DNA from: Punica granatum
Taxonomy: Eukaryota; Streptophyta; Magnoliopsida; Myrtales; Lythraceae
Assembly (NCBI RefSeq): GCF_007655135.1
Contig: NC_045127.1
Span: 14,517,001-14,581,000, forward strand
Reading direction: 5' to 3'
Length of the DNA stretch: 64,000 bases
In this document: positions 36,751 through 48,969 of the stretch, in pieces
How positions within the stretch are numbered: position 1 is the stretch's first letter
Layout of the letters: every line of letters starts with the position of its first letter
The notes under the pieces: generated by a model
The model's database searches: none
Seen by the model: only the letters and a program-made list of their open reading frames with translations
What the model was told of the DNA's origin: nothing
Program-made: the position numbers and the translations under genes

Positions 36751-37917
36751 TATAGGATAAGAAGTGTACGATATTTATTAAATAAAATCGACTTCATCCA
36801 TTTTTTCGTCCAAAAATCCTTTGTCGTCAAAAAATTAATCTAAAAAATATTTTATTAAAAATAAAGTTCAAAACTTTTATAAGAAAACTAAGATTTAACC
36901 CAAAAAGAATCTTGAGATTAAAGTGACATAAAAATATCCGAGGGGATTAAATCTATCTACTCGTCCCATCCCGATCTCTATCCTTAACCCGACCTCCAAA
37001 CATAGCCTATAAGAATACCCTTAAATAAATATCGGATATAATAAATCAATATTTCAGTTATATATATATATATATGTATCTATTACTACAAATTGGAGAA
37101 ATAAGTTAGTTTGTTTAACTTTCCTTTTCCAAAACTACCCATAAATAAATGATAAAGTTAATTGACAATCACTAAATAAATGGAAGTTAAAGGGTATTAT
37201 GTAATTTTAACTTTTTTTATAATTACTCTCTCTCAACTCCACCCGCAATTCTCTCTCCTTTTTACTGTATATACTCTCATCCATTCCTTAATGTGTATCA
37301 TCTTAACACAAAAATATATCTTTCTTTTCTATTAACTTTTCAAAATCGATCATTTTGGCAAGGTTAATGAAAGAAGAAGGATCTGCAGAGGAGAGCCCAA
37401 TACGCTGGATCTATTTTTCTCTAGTAAATTCCTCCAGCATTCCAGTATATGAAGCAGAGCCATGGGAAATGAAGCGGCGCGGTCAGGACTGGTTTAACTA
37501 AGACAAGCCAGAGTTGTGAACTTCAATAACAATACTACATGAAATGGTTGGTCCAGAATACTCAAATATTCTGATAATAAGACTGATATTAGAATTATAC
37601 AGACCCCCAAATTTCAGTTCTCGTGGCTTATTAATAGTTCATCTGTTGACTGTTACTCATGTTTCCAACATACTTTACCTGATCGATCCACCACTGCTTA
37701 TTTACTGACAGCGGTATCCCATCCAAACTACAAAGCTGTTGCATATTTATAAGCAGAGCAGCTTCAAAGTAAAGGAACACATAGGTTTATAGCTTGCGCT
37801 TTTAGATACCTCTTCAGCTACTTCAGATAACAGATCCTTTTTGCTAACTAAGGCGCTCGCCTGTTGAATCCACGAAAACAAAGCATGAAAGCATAACAAA
37901 GAAGAAAGAATACCAAC

Positions 37918-37970
37918 CTATATTAAAGAAGACAATTCACTGTCTGATGATGTGTCTGCCCAAGCATTCT
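37918..37970 (-). CDS. Long CNL gene, terminal exon
   Basis: 53 nt after acceptor GATTTCAG, reading ENAWADTSSDSELSSLI and then TAG. The sequence and length are preserved against 32,756-32,808, which is the main evidence that this short exon is real. Confidence 0.68.
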
Positions 37971-38286
37971 CTGAAATCGCCAACAGCAAGAACGAACTTG
38001 TAGATTATACAAAGATGCATATATAAAACCATTTTCAACCGAGACTACTACGAAATTAAACTTGACAAACAGTTCCATGTGAATGAACCCTTTGAGGGAC
38101 ACCATCTTGATACGTACATTATTCCAAAGAAAAACGTGTGAATTGTTGTGCTTATCCACTTTGTTTATGAAGCAAAGTATTTTTACCATAATTTCAATTT
38201 ACCAGTAATAAAATCAAAAAGCAGTATTAGGTCGCCTTCCTATTTATTCTATTTTCTGAGACCTTCCAAAATCACATACGACATAC

Positions 38287-38329
38287 CGTGATGTTGCTCC
38301 ACCTCGCTCTGTTTTTCAAGTTGACCGTC
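38287..38329 (-). CDS. Long CNL gene, penultimate exon
   Basis: 43 nt between ATGCAG and GTATGTC, reading DGQLEKQSEVEQHH. It is phase 0 at its start and has a 1-nt overhang at its end, like its duplicate at 33,122-33,164. Confidence 0.68.
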
Positions 38330-38420
38330 CTGCATGATAATTACGAAGATTATACATCACACGGCAGGGGAAAAGAAAAAAAGTCATTGACAAGTAAGAA
38401 AATCTTGATGAATATCATAC

Positions 38421-39182
38421 TGTTGCTTGAGATCTCTCCAGCATTGCTGCATTAAGGTTGTGATCATGAAGAAAGATGGCTTTCCCTGATATCTGAACTA
38501 TATCTAACATAGGCATGCTTAAGGTTCCATGTAAGAAAAGCTCCATCTTGGGGCATTCACTCAGAGACACTTGCCAAAGGGACGGGAATTTGGCATTGAA
38601 ATTTCCTCTGGAGAAGCTGGCGAGCTCTAATAATGAACTTAAAGTCAACTTCTGTAACTGCTCAAAAGTAATCTCATCATTTGCTTCCACATAACCTTCA
38701 TTTGCAACCACCTCCTCCATAACTCTGCAATTCTCTATGGTCATATGAGTAAGTCGGATGAGGCTTTTTGCCGTTGCAGATGACATTAGACACAGCAATT
38801 CATGACAAGCAGATACTTTCAGAACCGTCAAGCTTTGGAACGACAGTGGCAATTGATCCAAGTTTGCTAAGCCCGAACACTCTGATACTTGAAGGACTCC
38901 CAAATGTGGAAGAGCACCATTATGTGGGACTTGGTGCACACGCTGGCCTGTTATACCTTTGACAGGAGATCCTTCATGCGACTCAATATCTTTGAAATGA
39001 CATTTGCTCAGGACAAGTTTACCCAAATTCTGTAATCTATGAGTGGGGAGATCAGCTGCCAAATCCTTTGAGTTGTGTATCTTCAAATTCTTTAACTTGG
39101 GAAAAATTTCCCCGCTGAACTGGTGAAGCCATATTTCTTCCATGGCTTCAATGCTCAAGCTAAGTAAATTGGGGAACGTATC
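38421..39182 (-). CDS. Long CNL gene, last LRR exon
   Basis: 254 codons, starting DTFPNLLSLSIEAMEEIW and ending ERSQAT at donor GCAACA|GTATGA. If the intron is not removed, translation stops one codon later at TGA, giving ERSQATV. So read-through would simply drop the 31-residue tail, whereas in the duplicate (33,267-34,028) read-through adds a hydrophobic extension. The LRR content is as in the duplicate. Confidence 0.82.
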
Positions 39183-39612
39183 CTAGTGGCAAGCAGAATC
39201 AATAAGTCACACATCAACTTGTATTAAAAAGGAGCAGCAAATGATGCTTGTTTGGCAACTCACACGATCCAAAGCTACAACCAATAGGCAAGATCAATAC
39301 AGAGCTCCTAAATGTTTCGGAGTTCATTTATATTTTCAAACTTCTAATAATTCTTTCAGATACATAAAATTAATGAATTGTTAGCATGTACGCAAGAGGA
39401 GTAAGGGTTGTCTCTCTATAAGAATCATAGGAAAACATCAAAAACAAAATAAATTCACATGTGAAGATCAAAATGGTTCCACATAATTGTACCAATGAAA
39501 ATAAGAACGTTGTAACCTGAAGTGAAAAAAAAAGGGGTGATGAAGATCAAAATGGTTCCGCATTGAGGAATACCCTGCACACCTCTTCTATATCATAGTA
39601 TGTCCAGCTTAC

Positions 39613-40377
39613 CTTGTCAACTAAAAAGAGCGGTGGCTTGGCAGTGACCTCATGACCTTCCGCACTAGTCTGATGAAGGCTCCCATACCCTGAAGCAAAT
39701 GCTTCTACTTTGTTGCATCCATGCACCACCAACTGTTTTAGCATAGGCCATTCAGAAGTATATACCCAGGGATAGAAACCCTCAAGCTTTGGTAACCTCC
39801 AAAGCTTCAAGAAGGCAGCTTCCTGGAAAACGAACCTTCCAATTGCTTCTTCTCCTTTGGCAACAATCCATTCTAAACCACATTCTTCTATATTCAAGCT
39901 CTCAAGTCTCGTAAGACCTCTGGCTACAGAGGCCGGGAAAAGATTTACAAGTTTCGGGCATTCATGCACATGTGCCTCCTTCAGGTTTTCAAAGCTTACA
40001 ATTCCTTCATTGTCAACATTCCACAAACTCCTTAGCTTTGGCAGTCGTGATATCTCCAGTTTTCCCAACGATGCAACTCTTGAGGCTTCACCTTGTTCAT
40101 TGTCTTCATGAATTTCATCATCATTAGCTACCATGGCAGCTAGCCCCACAAGATCGAATACTACTTCTAGTGAATCGCATTCAGCTACAATTAGCCTCTC
40201 CAGGTACTTGAATCTTTGGACAGTTACGGGTTGAAACACTTTCAGTAGCATTCCACACTGAGAGAGAAGGATTTCCTCCAGTTGACGAAATGAGTCCCCG
40301 TGGAATTCATTATGCCATATAGTGCTCAAATTGTCCAACCGAGAGAGCGTGAGTTGCTTCAACTCAGGGAAAAAAAC
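39613..40377 (-). CDS. Long CNL gene, LRR exon 8
   Basis: 255 codons, starting VFFPELKQLTLSRLDNLSTIW and ending VDK at donor GTAAGC. It contains repeats with C-x-x-L cores and an acidic loop (NDDEIHEDNEQGEA) between two of them. It is open throughout, with the same length as 34,455-35,219. Confidence 0.82.
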
Positions 40378-40625
40378 CTGCATTTTCCCCACAATTATTT
40401 TAGTAAAGGAACTAAGTTTTTATTTTCCAGATGGAAGATATCTAAGTTCCTAGGAATATCCTTACTGATAAACAAGGATTCCAAATAAAATCAGTAAAAC
40501 AATGCCTAGCAATAAGACGTATCCTACTCTTGCATGTAATTTTACTTCATTATCGTTCACGTCATCCAAACAAGAAAAGGAACCTGCTTTGATATGTAAA
40601 GCGAATATGTTAGTTAGAATCTCAC

Positions 40626-41120
40626 CTTCCCACTGAAAAATGGTAGGGTTGGAATTTTGATGTCACCTTCACCGAGTTGACCTCTGCTTCCTTCAGCATC
40701 CATCAAAACTGGACAAGTGAACGCCCTCATCTCGGGGCAGTTTTTTATTATCATGACTTTCATGGATGGGCATTGTAGAAGGGAATCACCCGGGTAGAAA
40801 CTAATCAACTTCTGCAAGGAGTCCACCAGTATATAGCTTAACATGGGAAACTTGATACAATCCTCTGGACCATCCTCCTCTTCCGTCTCTTTCCCAATAA
40901 TTTCTCCCAGCATTTTACAGTCCTTGACTTCAATTCGTTCAAGCTTTGTGAAATATTGCACCAGAGCGGGGGTCAGTACATATCTCAAGCACCGGCAGCT
41001 TTCAATCTTGATTTCCTTCAATTGATGAAACGACTCGCCAGAGAGTTGATCATGCTGCCATATTTCACACAGTCTATTTATGTGAGAAAGTGTGAGTATC
41101 TCCAATTTGGGGAAGGAAAC
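40626..41120 (-). CDS. Long CNL gene, LRR exon 7
   Basis: 165 codons, starting VSFPKLEILTLSHINRLCEIW and ending LPFFSGK at donor GTGAGA. LRRs such as LKEIKIESCRCLRYVL and LERIEVKDCKMLGEII are followed by an acidic KETEEEDGPED loop. It is the first exon of the duplicated 3' half. About 4.5 kb of intron separates it from the preceding exon, mostly because of inserted DNA. Confidence 0.82.
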
Positions 41121-41902
41121 CTGCATTTTTCCATTACAGTATGTCACCTTTTTAGCGGATCCATTTTCCTTCTGCTGGAGCAGAGTTGTAAATGAGTAAT
41201 GGAATAAGGCAGGGAAATTTGAATAAAAAATAGGAAAAATTCCAACGACACCCCCTATAATACATTAAATAGTGGTCTAATTGTAAATATATACAATTAA
41301 TTCGCATTAAAAAAATATTCATCAAATAAATGAATAAATAATATAATAAAATGAATATATATGTTTTGAATATATATATATATATATGGAAGTCTATTTT
41401 AGTAATTTTTTTAAATAATTATCGGTAAACAAGTGATCATATATTTGTTCAAATATACAAAAAAGTTTATGTTTGTTGGTTTATTTAAACTTTTTATATT
41501 ACTGAAGTATAATACAAATTCACTTTATATAATTCTATACATGACTGTAATAATAATTAATAAAAAAATATGAAAAAAGGTTCATTTTTGGAGTTAACTA
41601 TTTTTTCTTATTATAATATAACTTATATAATCATCATAAGATTTAAAAGAATTCATATGATATATTTCTAAGAACTGAAATATCCTCACACACATACAAA
41701 GGAACTATAATTTATTAATATTTATGTAAATGTGAAAATAGTGAATAATTTTAAATAAATTAAGTATTTTCACATCATAATAAAATTTATATAGTATAAA
41801 AAGTTTGTATGTGATTATAAATTCACATTAACAAATATTATTAAATCCAATTTTATATATATATATATATAAATGGAATTTTCTATCTTAATTTTTTATA
41901 GA

Positions 41903-41933
41903 GTTCATGCCATGAACGGGTCTAAAAACCTAG
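41903..41933 (+). mobile_element. Helitron-like 3' terminus, NLR copy 2
   Basis: A perfect hairpin gttcatg-c-catgaac at 41,903-41,917 is followed after gggtctaaaaac by CTAG and T, the classic Helitron 3' end. The body probably extends leftward through the AT-rich stretch at 41.3-41.9 kb, but the 5' end is not identifiable. Confidence 0.5.
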
Positions 41934-43990
41934 TATAGGATAGTAAGTGTAAGATATTTATTGAATAAAATAGACTTTTTTTGTCCTTAACCTAGTTAAT
42001 TTTTCACATTTATCCATCTTTTTTTAATTTGTTTTATCGTTACATACATGGTCCCCTTTGCTCCTACCATCCACTTTTATGATTCTTTTTTGTACAATTA
42101 ATAGAATTTACAATTTTTATAATAAAAAAGAAAATAAATAAAAAAAGAGAAAACGTGGATGAAAAGCCAAGTGGACGTGGGTGTTTTCTTTCTTTCTTTC
42201 TTTTTTGAATTTTTAATTTTTCCTCTAAAAAGTAGGAAAATGATAATTGAATTCATATAATAAACTCAAATTTTAGAAAATAAAAATGATAGTTACAAAA
42301 TCGAGAGTTCTCTTAAATAATAGTATGATAGTATAAGATTATATAAAGAGAGAGGTGACCCTTTTGATCTCACTTTTCCTTCCAAAATGCCCTTATCAAT
42401 TATATTTTAATTACTAAGAGTTATTAATTTAACATTAAAACGATAAAATTTTACTTAAAAAATACCGACATTCTTTCTCCCCATCCTATCGTCTTTCCAT
42501 CACTTCTTCAATTGCATGGCGATTTTCTTTGTCAAAAATGTGATGAGCAATTTCTTTTTTTTTTCCTATTAATTTGTTTAATTATTTATCTCATATTTTA
42601 TGATAAATAATTCTTTTAATTAAACGCTAATTAAAGTGGTCAATTAGCTAAGGTATTACTTTTCTCAATTATCATTTCATATATTACAAAATAATTAATA
42701 ATTATGATTATTACCTAGTGGGAGTATAGCTCTAGTATGTATCAATAAAGCAAAAGCCTCCCTAAAGTGAATTTATAAAAATACCTCAATAAATTTTTTT
42801 TAAAAAAACCCTTACATATATGTAGAAAAATTCAAAAAAAAAAAGTTTTTTTAGCAAATTATTGCCCTCGACATGTTCCCCATCTCAATATATAATGACT
42901 TCCACTCTTAACTTCCCCATAAGTAACCTCCTCCCTATTTTTTTTCAACTAACACTCTTTCTTTCAATTCTTTTGGCAGCCTAAATTTAATTTTGTTTTG
43001 AAATCGACCTATTGAAAGAGAACTAAAAATGAAAAGAATTGAAAATTTGATGCGAGTAACATGTGTCGTGTATTTTATCACGCGCGTAGCACGGTGACAC
43101 TCTAGTGAATATATTACTAGAAGTGTGTCCACACTACATGCTATTTTTATACTAAAAAATTTCGAGTTCATATTTATTATTGAGTTTTTTCGAATCCTTT
43201 GGCACTATATTCTCTGAAGGCTTTTAGTTGCGCTACCACTATTTGGTATAACTTTTATTATTTCTTTAAAAGCTTTCCAAAGATATAATTATTCATAATT
43301 TTTTAACATACATAAATTACTAATAATATCAAATAATATAATTATTAAAAATGGTGAGGGGATAGAGAATAGAGAGGGCACACGTGGGGAAGAGATGAAA
43401 GAGAGAAAAGGGAAGAGGTAGAGAAATATTTAGAGAGAAGTGGAGAAGTTGGTAGTTTCTAATTATAGGAATTAACAAAGTTAACCTCTAACTTTCCTTT
43501 ATTTAGCAGTAATTAATTAATCATAATATTTTCATAGGGGTATTTTTGGGAGAAGAAAAGTTACATAAACTATTTTCCTTGTCCTTTTTGTAATAGTATT
43601 GATATTGATAAAGAGAGGACAGGAGTGTATGAATTTACAAGAAATTCCCTCTAGTAATTTGAAGAAACAAATTAGAAAGAATAAAAATGTAAAAAGAAAA
43701 AGAAACCAATACCACTACCAGAAAACGTGGGCAACCGACAGGCATTGTCAATTGCCTCATAACCTGTAACTTCCTAATAAGTTATAGAAAAAATTGAAAA
43801 AAATAAAAACATAAATTACAGAAAATATACTTCGCCGATATCCGTTATCACTATCTGGAAAGAAGACAAATGTGCACTGCAGAAATTATATATTTCATTC
43901 GGCTAATTGTTCCCGTAGCCACACCCGCTTAACTTGCATAAAATTTCTTAGTGGATGTTCTCGAATTTATAAGAACACCCTTTAGAAACT
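41934..43990. other. Intron DNA between LRR exons 6 and 7
   Basis: AT-rich, and absent from the other copy of the duplication. A GC-rich spot at 43,078-43,106 (cgcgcgtagcacggtgacac then tctagt) looks like another Helitron-type 3' end. No coding sequence was seen. Confidence 0.45.
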
Positions 43991-44585
43991 TATGCCATGT
44001 TTGGTAGATCAGATTAGGGGAAGGATAGGATTTCTAAAATCTTAATCCGATGTTTGGTGGCCACAGGATTGGGATTGGGTTTGGAATATGTCAGGATACA
44101 ACATTAGGCAACTAATCCTATAGGGAGGGGTGGATTAAACCCGAACTGGCATAGAATTATTAATGAAATGACGAAAACGGCCTTGACTCTCTTTCTAATT
44201 TTCAAAAAATGCCATCGAACAAGGGTAAGCATGGAGAGGGGCGGTGGTGGCCTGATTCTAGCCATCGCCACCCCAGTGAGGTGGTCGGCACACCCAAAGG
44301 ACCGTCGAGACCTCGTTGGGGCCGCAATGGCTGGAATCGAGCCATGACTGCTCGACACAGTCGATTGCTTTACCTTTTTTAATTTCAATTTTTCTTTTTC
44401 ATTTTTAGAATTTCTTTGAACAATAATTTAAGGGCACATTTGTCATTTCGGTCCCATATTCCAATCCCAAACCTATACCCCAAACGCTAAATTAGGACAT
44501 AAAATATCCAAGGGGATTTAAATATATCTACTCATCCCATCCCGATCTCTATCCTTAACGCGACCTCCAAACATAGCCTATAAGA
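43990..44585. mobile_element. Possible TIR element in the NLR intron
   Basis: The left part (atgccatgtttggtagatca, then ggggaaggatagg) and the right part (reverse complement ggctatgtttggaggtcggg, then taaggatagag) are inverted relatives, so a roughly 600-bp non-autonomous element is plausible. However, the right part is also present alone in the other duplication copy at about 36,955-37,015, which complicates the boundaries. Confidence 0.35.
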
Positions 44586-44930
44586 ATACCCTTAAATAAA
44601 TATTGGATATAATAAATCAATATTTCAGTTTTATATTACTAAATTGGAGAAAGAAGTTAGTTTGTCTAACTTTCCTTTTCCAAAACTACCCATAAATAAA
44701 TGATAAGGTCAATTGGCAATCACTAAATAAATGAAAGTTAAAGGGTAATTATGTAATTTTAACTTCTTTTATAACTACTCACTCTCAACTCCATCAGTAA
44801 TTCTCTCTCTTCTCCTTAACGTGTATACTCTCATCCTCTCCTTAAATGTATATCCTCTTAATGCAAAAATATATCATTCTTTCTATTCACTTTTCAAAAT
44901 CGATCATTTTGACAAGGTTAATATATGTAG

Positions 44931-45578
44931 CATTTGATAATACTTCGCATGTGTAGGTTAAAATTTTAAATTAAAATTACTTTTAATTATGTACATAGTG
45001 CGGGTCACGCTCTAATATATATATAAATAGTTTTCAAAAAATAATGTCCTCGAACACGGCTTTCCCATCCCAAGGTGGAGTAACTCCTCCCAGCTTTCCC
45101 ATAACCCTTTTTTTCTTTTAAATTAACATAAAAACAATTAGTAATTAACAAAAAAGAGAAACAATTAAAAATTTACAAAATAAAAGTTCTTTAAATTAAA
45201 ATCAATTAGACATCCGTTGATGACCATTGGAAAATCAACTATTACTCATATGATACAAGAGTGTACATTTGGTAGTTCAGTTTCCACTTTTCGTATTTTC
45301 CTATATCGTGATTTATTTTAAATTATCATATAATCTTTTCAAGATATCAAATATTTTTCCAATTATCTTCTTTTATAGTCCACGCCTACTGCGGAAATAT
45401 CATTTGCTAGTTTTTTTTCTCAAATATTTTCTTTTACTTAAGCTTATATTATTAATTTCAATTTATTCATACACAATTCTGAGTCAGATAAATTCTGCAT
45501 ATAGCGTGGTATGTGTCTAGTACGTGTATATATATATATAATTAATAAACAGGATTATTTGGCTAAAAAAAAACTGAC
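44931..45578. other. Intron DNA, no feature seen
   Basis: AT-rich, with TA runs near 45,010 and 45,525. The plus-strand frame 45,269-45,520 is AT-rich without domains. Confidence 0.5.
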
Positions 45579-47225
45579 CTTCTCACTGAAGAATGCAGAC
45601 TGGGAGGCAATTTCCTGATCAATAACGTCCCTTGTGTTGCTTACGTCATCATCCTCTCTAATTGAAGCAGTTGGGTGTGCGAATCTGACCATTTCGGGGC
45701 AGTTCTTGATGGTCATCGTTCCTAGGGATGGGAATTCTAGACGGCAATCACCGGGGTAGAAGCTCTTCAATGCCGCCAGACCGTCGAGGACTAAATTTTT
45801 TAATTTAGGAAACCTGATTATACTCTCCTGAATTTCCTCACCTTCCTTCTCTTTTGCGATGATTTCCTCCAGCATTGTGCAGTCCTTGATTTCAATTTGC
45901 TTGATGCTTGGAAGATGCAGCACCATATTGGGCGTAAGTATGTTTAACAGGCAACTGCAATTGTGAACTTGAAGAGTGTGAAGTTGGATGAAGCTGAAAG
46001 TTCTGTGGAAATCTTTGGGGAAGATTAGCCTCAACATCGGAAGATCTCTCAAGTGAAGCTCCCACAAGCATAAATTTGCCAATGCATCATCTGCCCTCGG
46101 AGGCTCAAACACTTCTTGTACTGCACCGCAGTTTCTTATCTCTAATTTCCGAAGCGGCCAAATTAAGAGGAGGGACTTATCAGATGGAACAGCTGCTACC
46201 GTCAAAAACCCACAATCCTCTATAGTAAGATATTTCAAGGCTCCGAAAGTCCCAGAAAGAAGACTGCCAGTGCCAAGCCATATCTCTTTCCACTCGATGG
46301 ACTCAGAGATCTTTAATGAATTCATCGAGGACAGTAGTGTCTTTTCAGAGAACAACTTTTTCATTGTTGTGTTAAGGTCACTGTACAGTTTGTAACTGTA
46401 TCCTGATTTTCTGGAGCCATCCCATTGTACTCTTCTTACCTCTATGTCCTGCAACTTCGGAGTGCTTATATCACCTTGACAGAAGATTTTCATCAAGGGA
46501 CATCCCACCATGGTTAGCTCTGTCAACGATGGGAGTTTAAGGGAGCTTCCTGAACAGAAGTGCTCAATATTCATCAAATAGTCAAGCTGCAGTACTTTCA
46601 GTCGACTAAAAGCAATCTCCTCTGGTCCGTCGCTATCGCTAGATTCGCCACAAGCCATTATTTCTGTCAAGGCATCGCATTCTACTACACTTATTTTTGC
46701 AAGCTGCGGGAGACACTTCACTGTTGAAACTGTCAAGAGAGCTTTTAACCGATGGCATTTTGATACCTCTAAAGATGTCAAATTCTGAAAAGTTGTCAGG
46801 GGTGGCAGCACACTGATCAATTTGGCACATTCAGACACTTGAAGGGTTTCTAAATGTTTTGAGAAAGTACATTCGTCTCCCTTCCAAATATTGAATAGCT
46901 CGGGACATCGGACCAGCTTCAATCTCCTTAGCGGTGCGGCAACAACATTCCCAGGGCTGTCCTTATTAACAAGAGCTGAAGGAGCAACTTCACATGTGAA
47001 TAGAACTTCCAGCGAAGCATCAGCAAGTATGAGCTGCTCAAGTTTCCACAATTTAAAGAGCAGACTTGATGCATATATAGCAGATGTGACAACAAAACTT
47101 TCCACCGCCAGAAATCGTACTCCATGCAAAACTTCAGGATGAGATTGACGAACACTCAATATGTGCTCTATCAGCTCATCGTTCCAATCCGTAAAGTCCA
47201 GAATTGGCAAGTCGGGAATTGCAGC
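45579..47225 (-). CDS. Long CNL gene, LRR exon 6 (two fused modules)
   Basis: 549 codons, from acceptor TCTCAG to donor GAGAAG|GTCAG, starting AAIPDLPILDF and ending SAFFSEK. It is about twice as long as its neighbours. Near residue 290 it contains DLNTTMKKLFSEK followed by TLLSSMNSLKI, the kind of sequence that elsewhere in this gene falls exactly at an exon-exon junction, so it looks like two modules with the intron lost. LRRs include LRRLKLVRCPELFNIW, LTSLEVSKCHRLKALL, LRKLEIRNCGAVQEVF, LHTLQVHNCSCLLNIL and LGTMTIKNCPEMVRF. It is intact. Confidence 0.85.
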
Positions 47226-48212
47226 CTGAGAATATATCACCAGTAAATATTCAATTCCTTGGCAGTAACTCAAGAACGCTTATTTACCGGTCACAGACTT
47301 TGTACACACTCATATGTGTGTATGTATATATGTATGTATTCTCTTGCAGGTGCTTTGGAACAGGGAAAATTATAAGATGACTCGCTATTACGGTGCCACA
47401 TTTAGTATTTTAATTCAAATATTTAATATTTTTATTTGGTACTAAATATTTAAATTAAAATACTAAATCATTCATAAAAGATATTAAATAATTGAACTAA
47501 AATATTAAACCGTGGACACCCATTGAAAAAGAAAAAGTGGAAACAGAAAATGAAATGATTGGGCGTTTGACTTCCGAATACCGGACTTGCCCACACCCTA
47601 TATCAACTCGGGGAATAAAGCCAGAGCTTTCCACACTCTTATTTCCTTTTTAAAATTTCAAAATTATGTTTAGTTAAAAATACTTTTTCTGACAGAAAAT
47701 GCAATAACTGTTGGACAAACGAGAATAAATTGTTGAACTTTGAAGATAAAGTTCGGTTAAAAAAAAAAGGTTAAAGTTGAGGATTTAAGTATTATTAGTT
47801 TCCCTGTGTTTGTTGAAGCGAACTCCTTTCAAATGAGAAGCCGTCTCCAGACATATCAATAACCAGCCAATCTCTACATCTGTATACAATGACGGCATAT
47901 GACGGCAAACAGGTGTCGCGTACATATGACGGCACCATCAACTAGTGTAATTCGAATTAATTCAAGAGTCAGATGGCGTAGCACAGTGAATGGGATCCAA
48001 AAGGCACTGTCCAGCAAGTTTCATATTTTGAACATTTGTTAACCAATCCAAAACAAGAATTAGTACCAGTCAATATATTTGTCATCCAGACAGGCTAAAA
48101 TTGACTTTTGACATTAATTGCCTGCATTAATGTTTTACAGCCTTGTAAGCTTCATGATTTGGGTTGGGAGCTAGTAAATATAGAAAAAGAGCAAGCTAGG
48201 ATACGAACATAC
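47226..48212. other. Intron DNA, no feature seen
   Basis: AT-rich. It contains a short palindromic stretch near 47,395-47,510 (atttaatattt-type repeats) but no coding sequence. Confidence 0.5.
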
Positions 48213-48815
48213 CGGCAGTCTCTTTTGCTGAATAATGTGGTCGTCTAAATCTTGTTGTAGTATATCTACAGCATCACTCACGGCCTCCTCTATACCTCCA
48301 CACTCTCTGACAAGCCACTTATTCAAGGATGGCAACTCTAAAGTGCATAAGCTCCCCTGCCAAAACTTACAAAGTGCTGACAATTTCTTAAGTTCAAGAG
48401 TTGTTAACTTGGTAAGTATTACGATTCTGGGAGCCGCATGTATGCACTTTCCTTCTCTGCTCCCAATTATATATCGTAGCTTCAGACAATCAAATACATG
48501 TAGCTCTTGGAGTTTCTCCAAATACAATTCATCTTTGGGGTATGTCTGACGGTTCATTCCGGCTGATGTGCTGCTATCTCCAGCATCCAAGCCCTCATAT
48601 ATACACTCTAATGAAGAGCAATCATCTACTCTGAGGCACTCCAGGTTTCGCAGCCTCTTCCGCATAAAAGATGGAACAATGCTGAGGAGCTTAGCGCATC
48701 TCTCCACCTTAAGAAGTTTTAATTTGCAGAAGGTCCCCGGAGAAAGTTGATCCTTCCAAAGAGCTCTCAATTTGATGCCGCTAATATGTAATTTCTCCAA
48801 ATTTGGAAGAAAGAG
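48213..48815 (-). CDS. Long CNL gene, LRR exon 5
   Basis: 201 codons, from acceptor GCACAG to donor CTGCCG|GTATG. It starts LFLPNLEKLHISGIKLRALW, the usual V/L-x-x-P-x-L module start. LRRs include LKLLKVERCAKLLSIV, LECLRVDDCSSLECIY, LQELHVFDCLKLRYII and LTTLELKKLSALCKFW. Unlike its neighbours it does not end in FFxEK but in DHIIQQKRLP. It is intact and phase 0 at both ends. Confidence 0.8.
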
Positions 48816-48969
48816 CTGTGCAGAGCAATTAATTATTTCAGATCAGCAACGGCAAGGTAAAGAACAACCAACCTTTTGAAGCATCTGGAGCTCATACATA
48901 TACGTAGCAATCAATGAAAGGGAGCAAGAAGATGATGAGAAAAATACTGCACACCGTACCCTACCGTAC

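Larger units (their letters stand above)
32264..37370 (-). repeat. Tandem duplication of the NLR 3' half, copy 1
   Basis: This about 5.1-kb unit matches 37,380-44,930 in the same order: tail exons and 3' flank (32.3-33.2 kb), three LRR exons (33.3-35.9 kb), AT-rich intron DNA with a Helitron-like end (36.1-36.75 kb) and the segment at 36,930-37,370. Coding exons have identical lengths in both copies. The second copy is longer because about 2.5 kb was inserted at 41.95-44.5 kb. Confidence 0.9.
37380..44930 (-). repeat. Tandem duplication of the NLR 3' half, copy 2
   Basis: It matches 32,264-37,370 across exons, introns and 3' flank. The match is broken between about 41,945 and 44,500 by extra DNA that includes two element-like pieces, then resumes with acctccaaacatagcctata and continues to about 44,930. 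It lies directly downstream of the rest of the long NLR gene. Confidence 0.88.
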
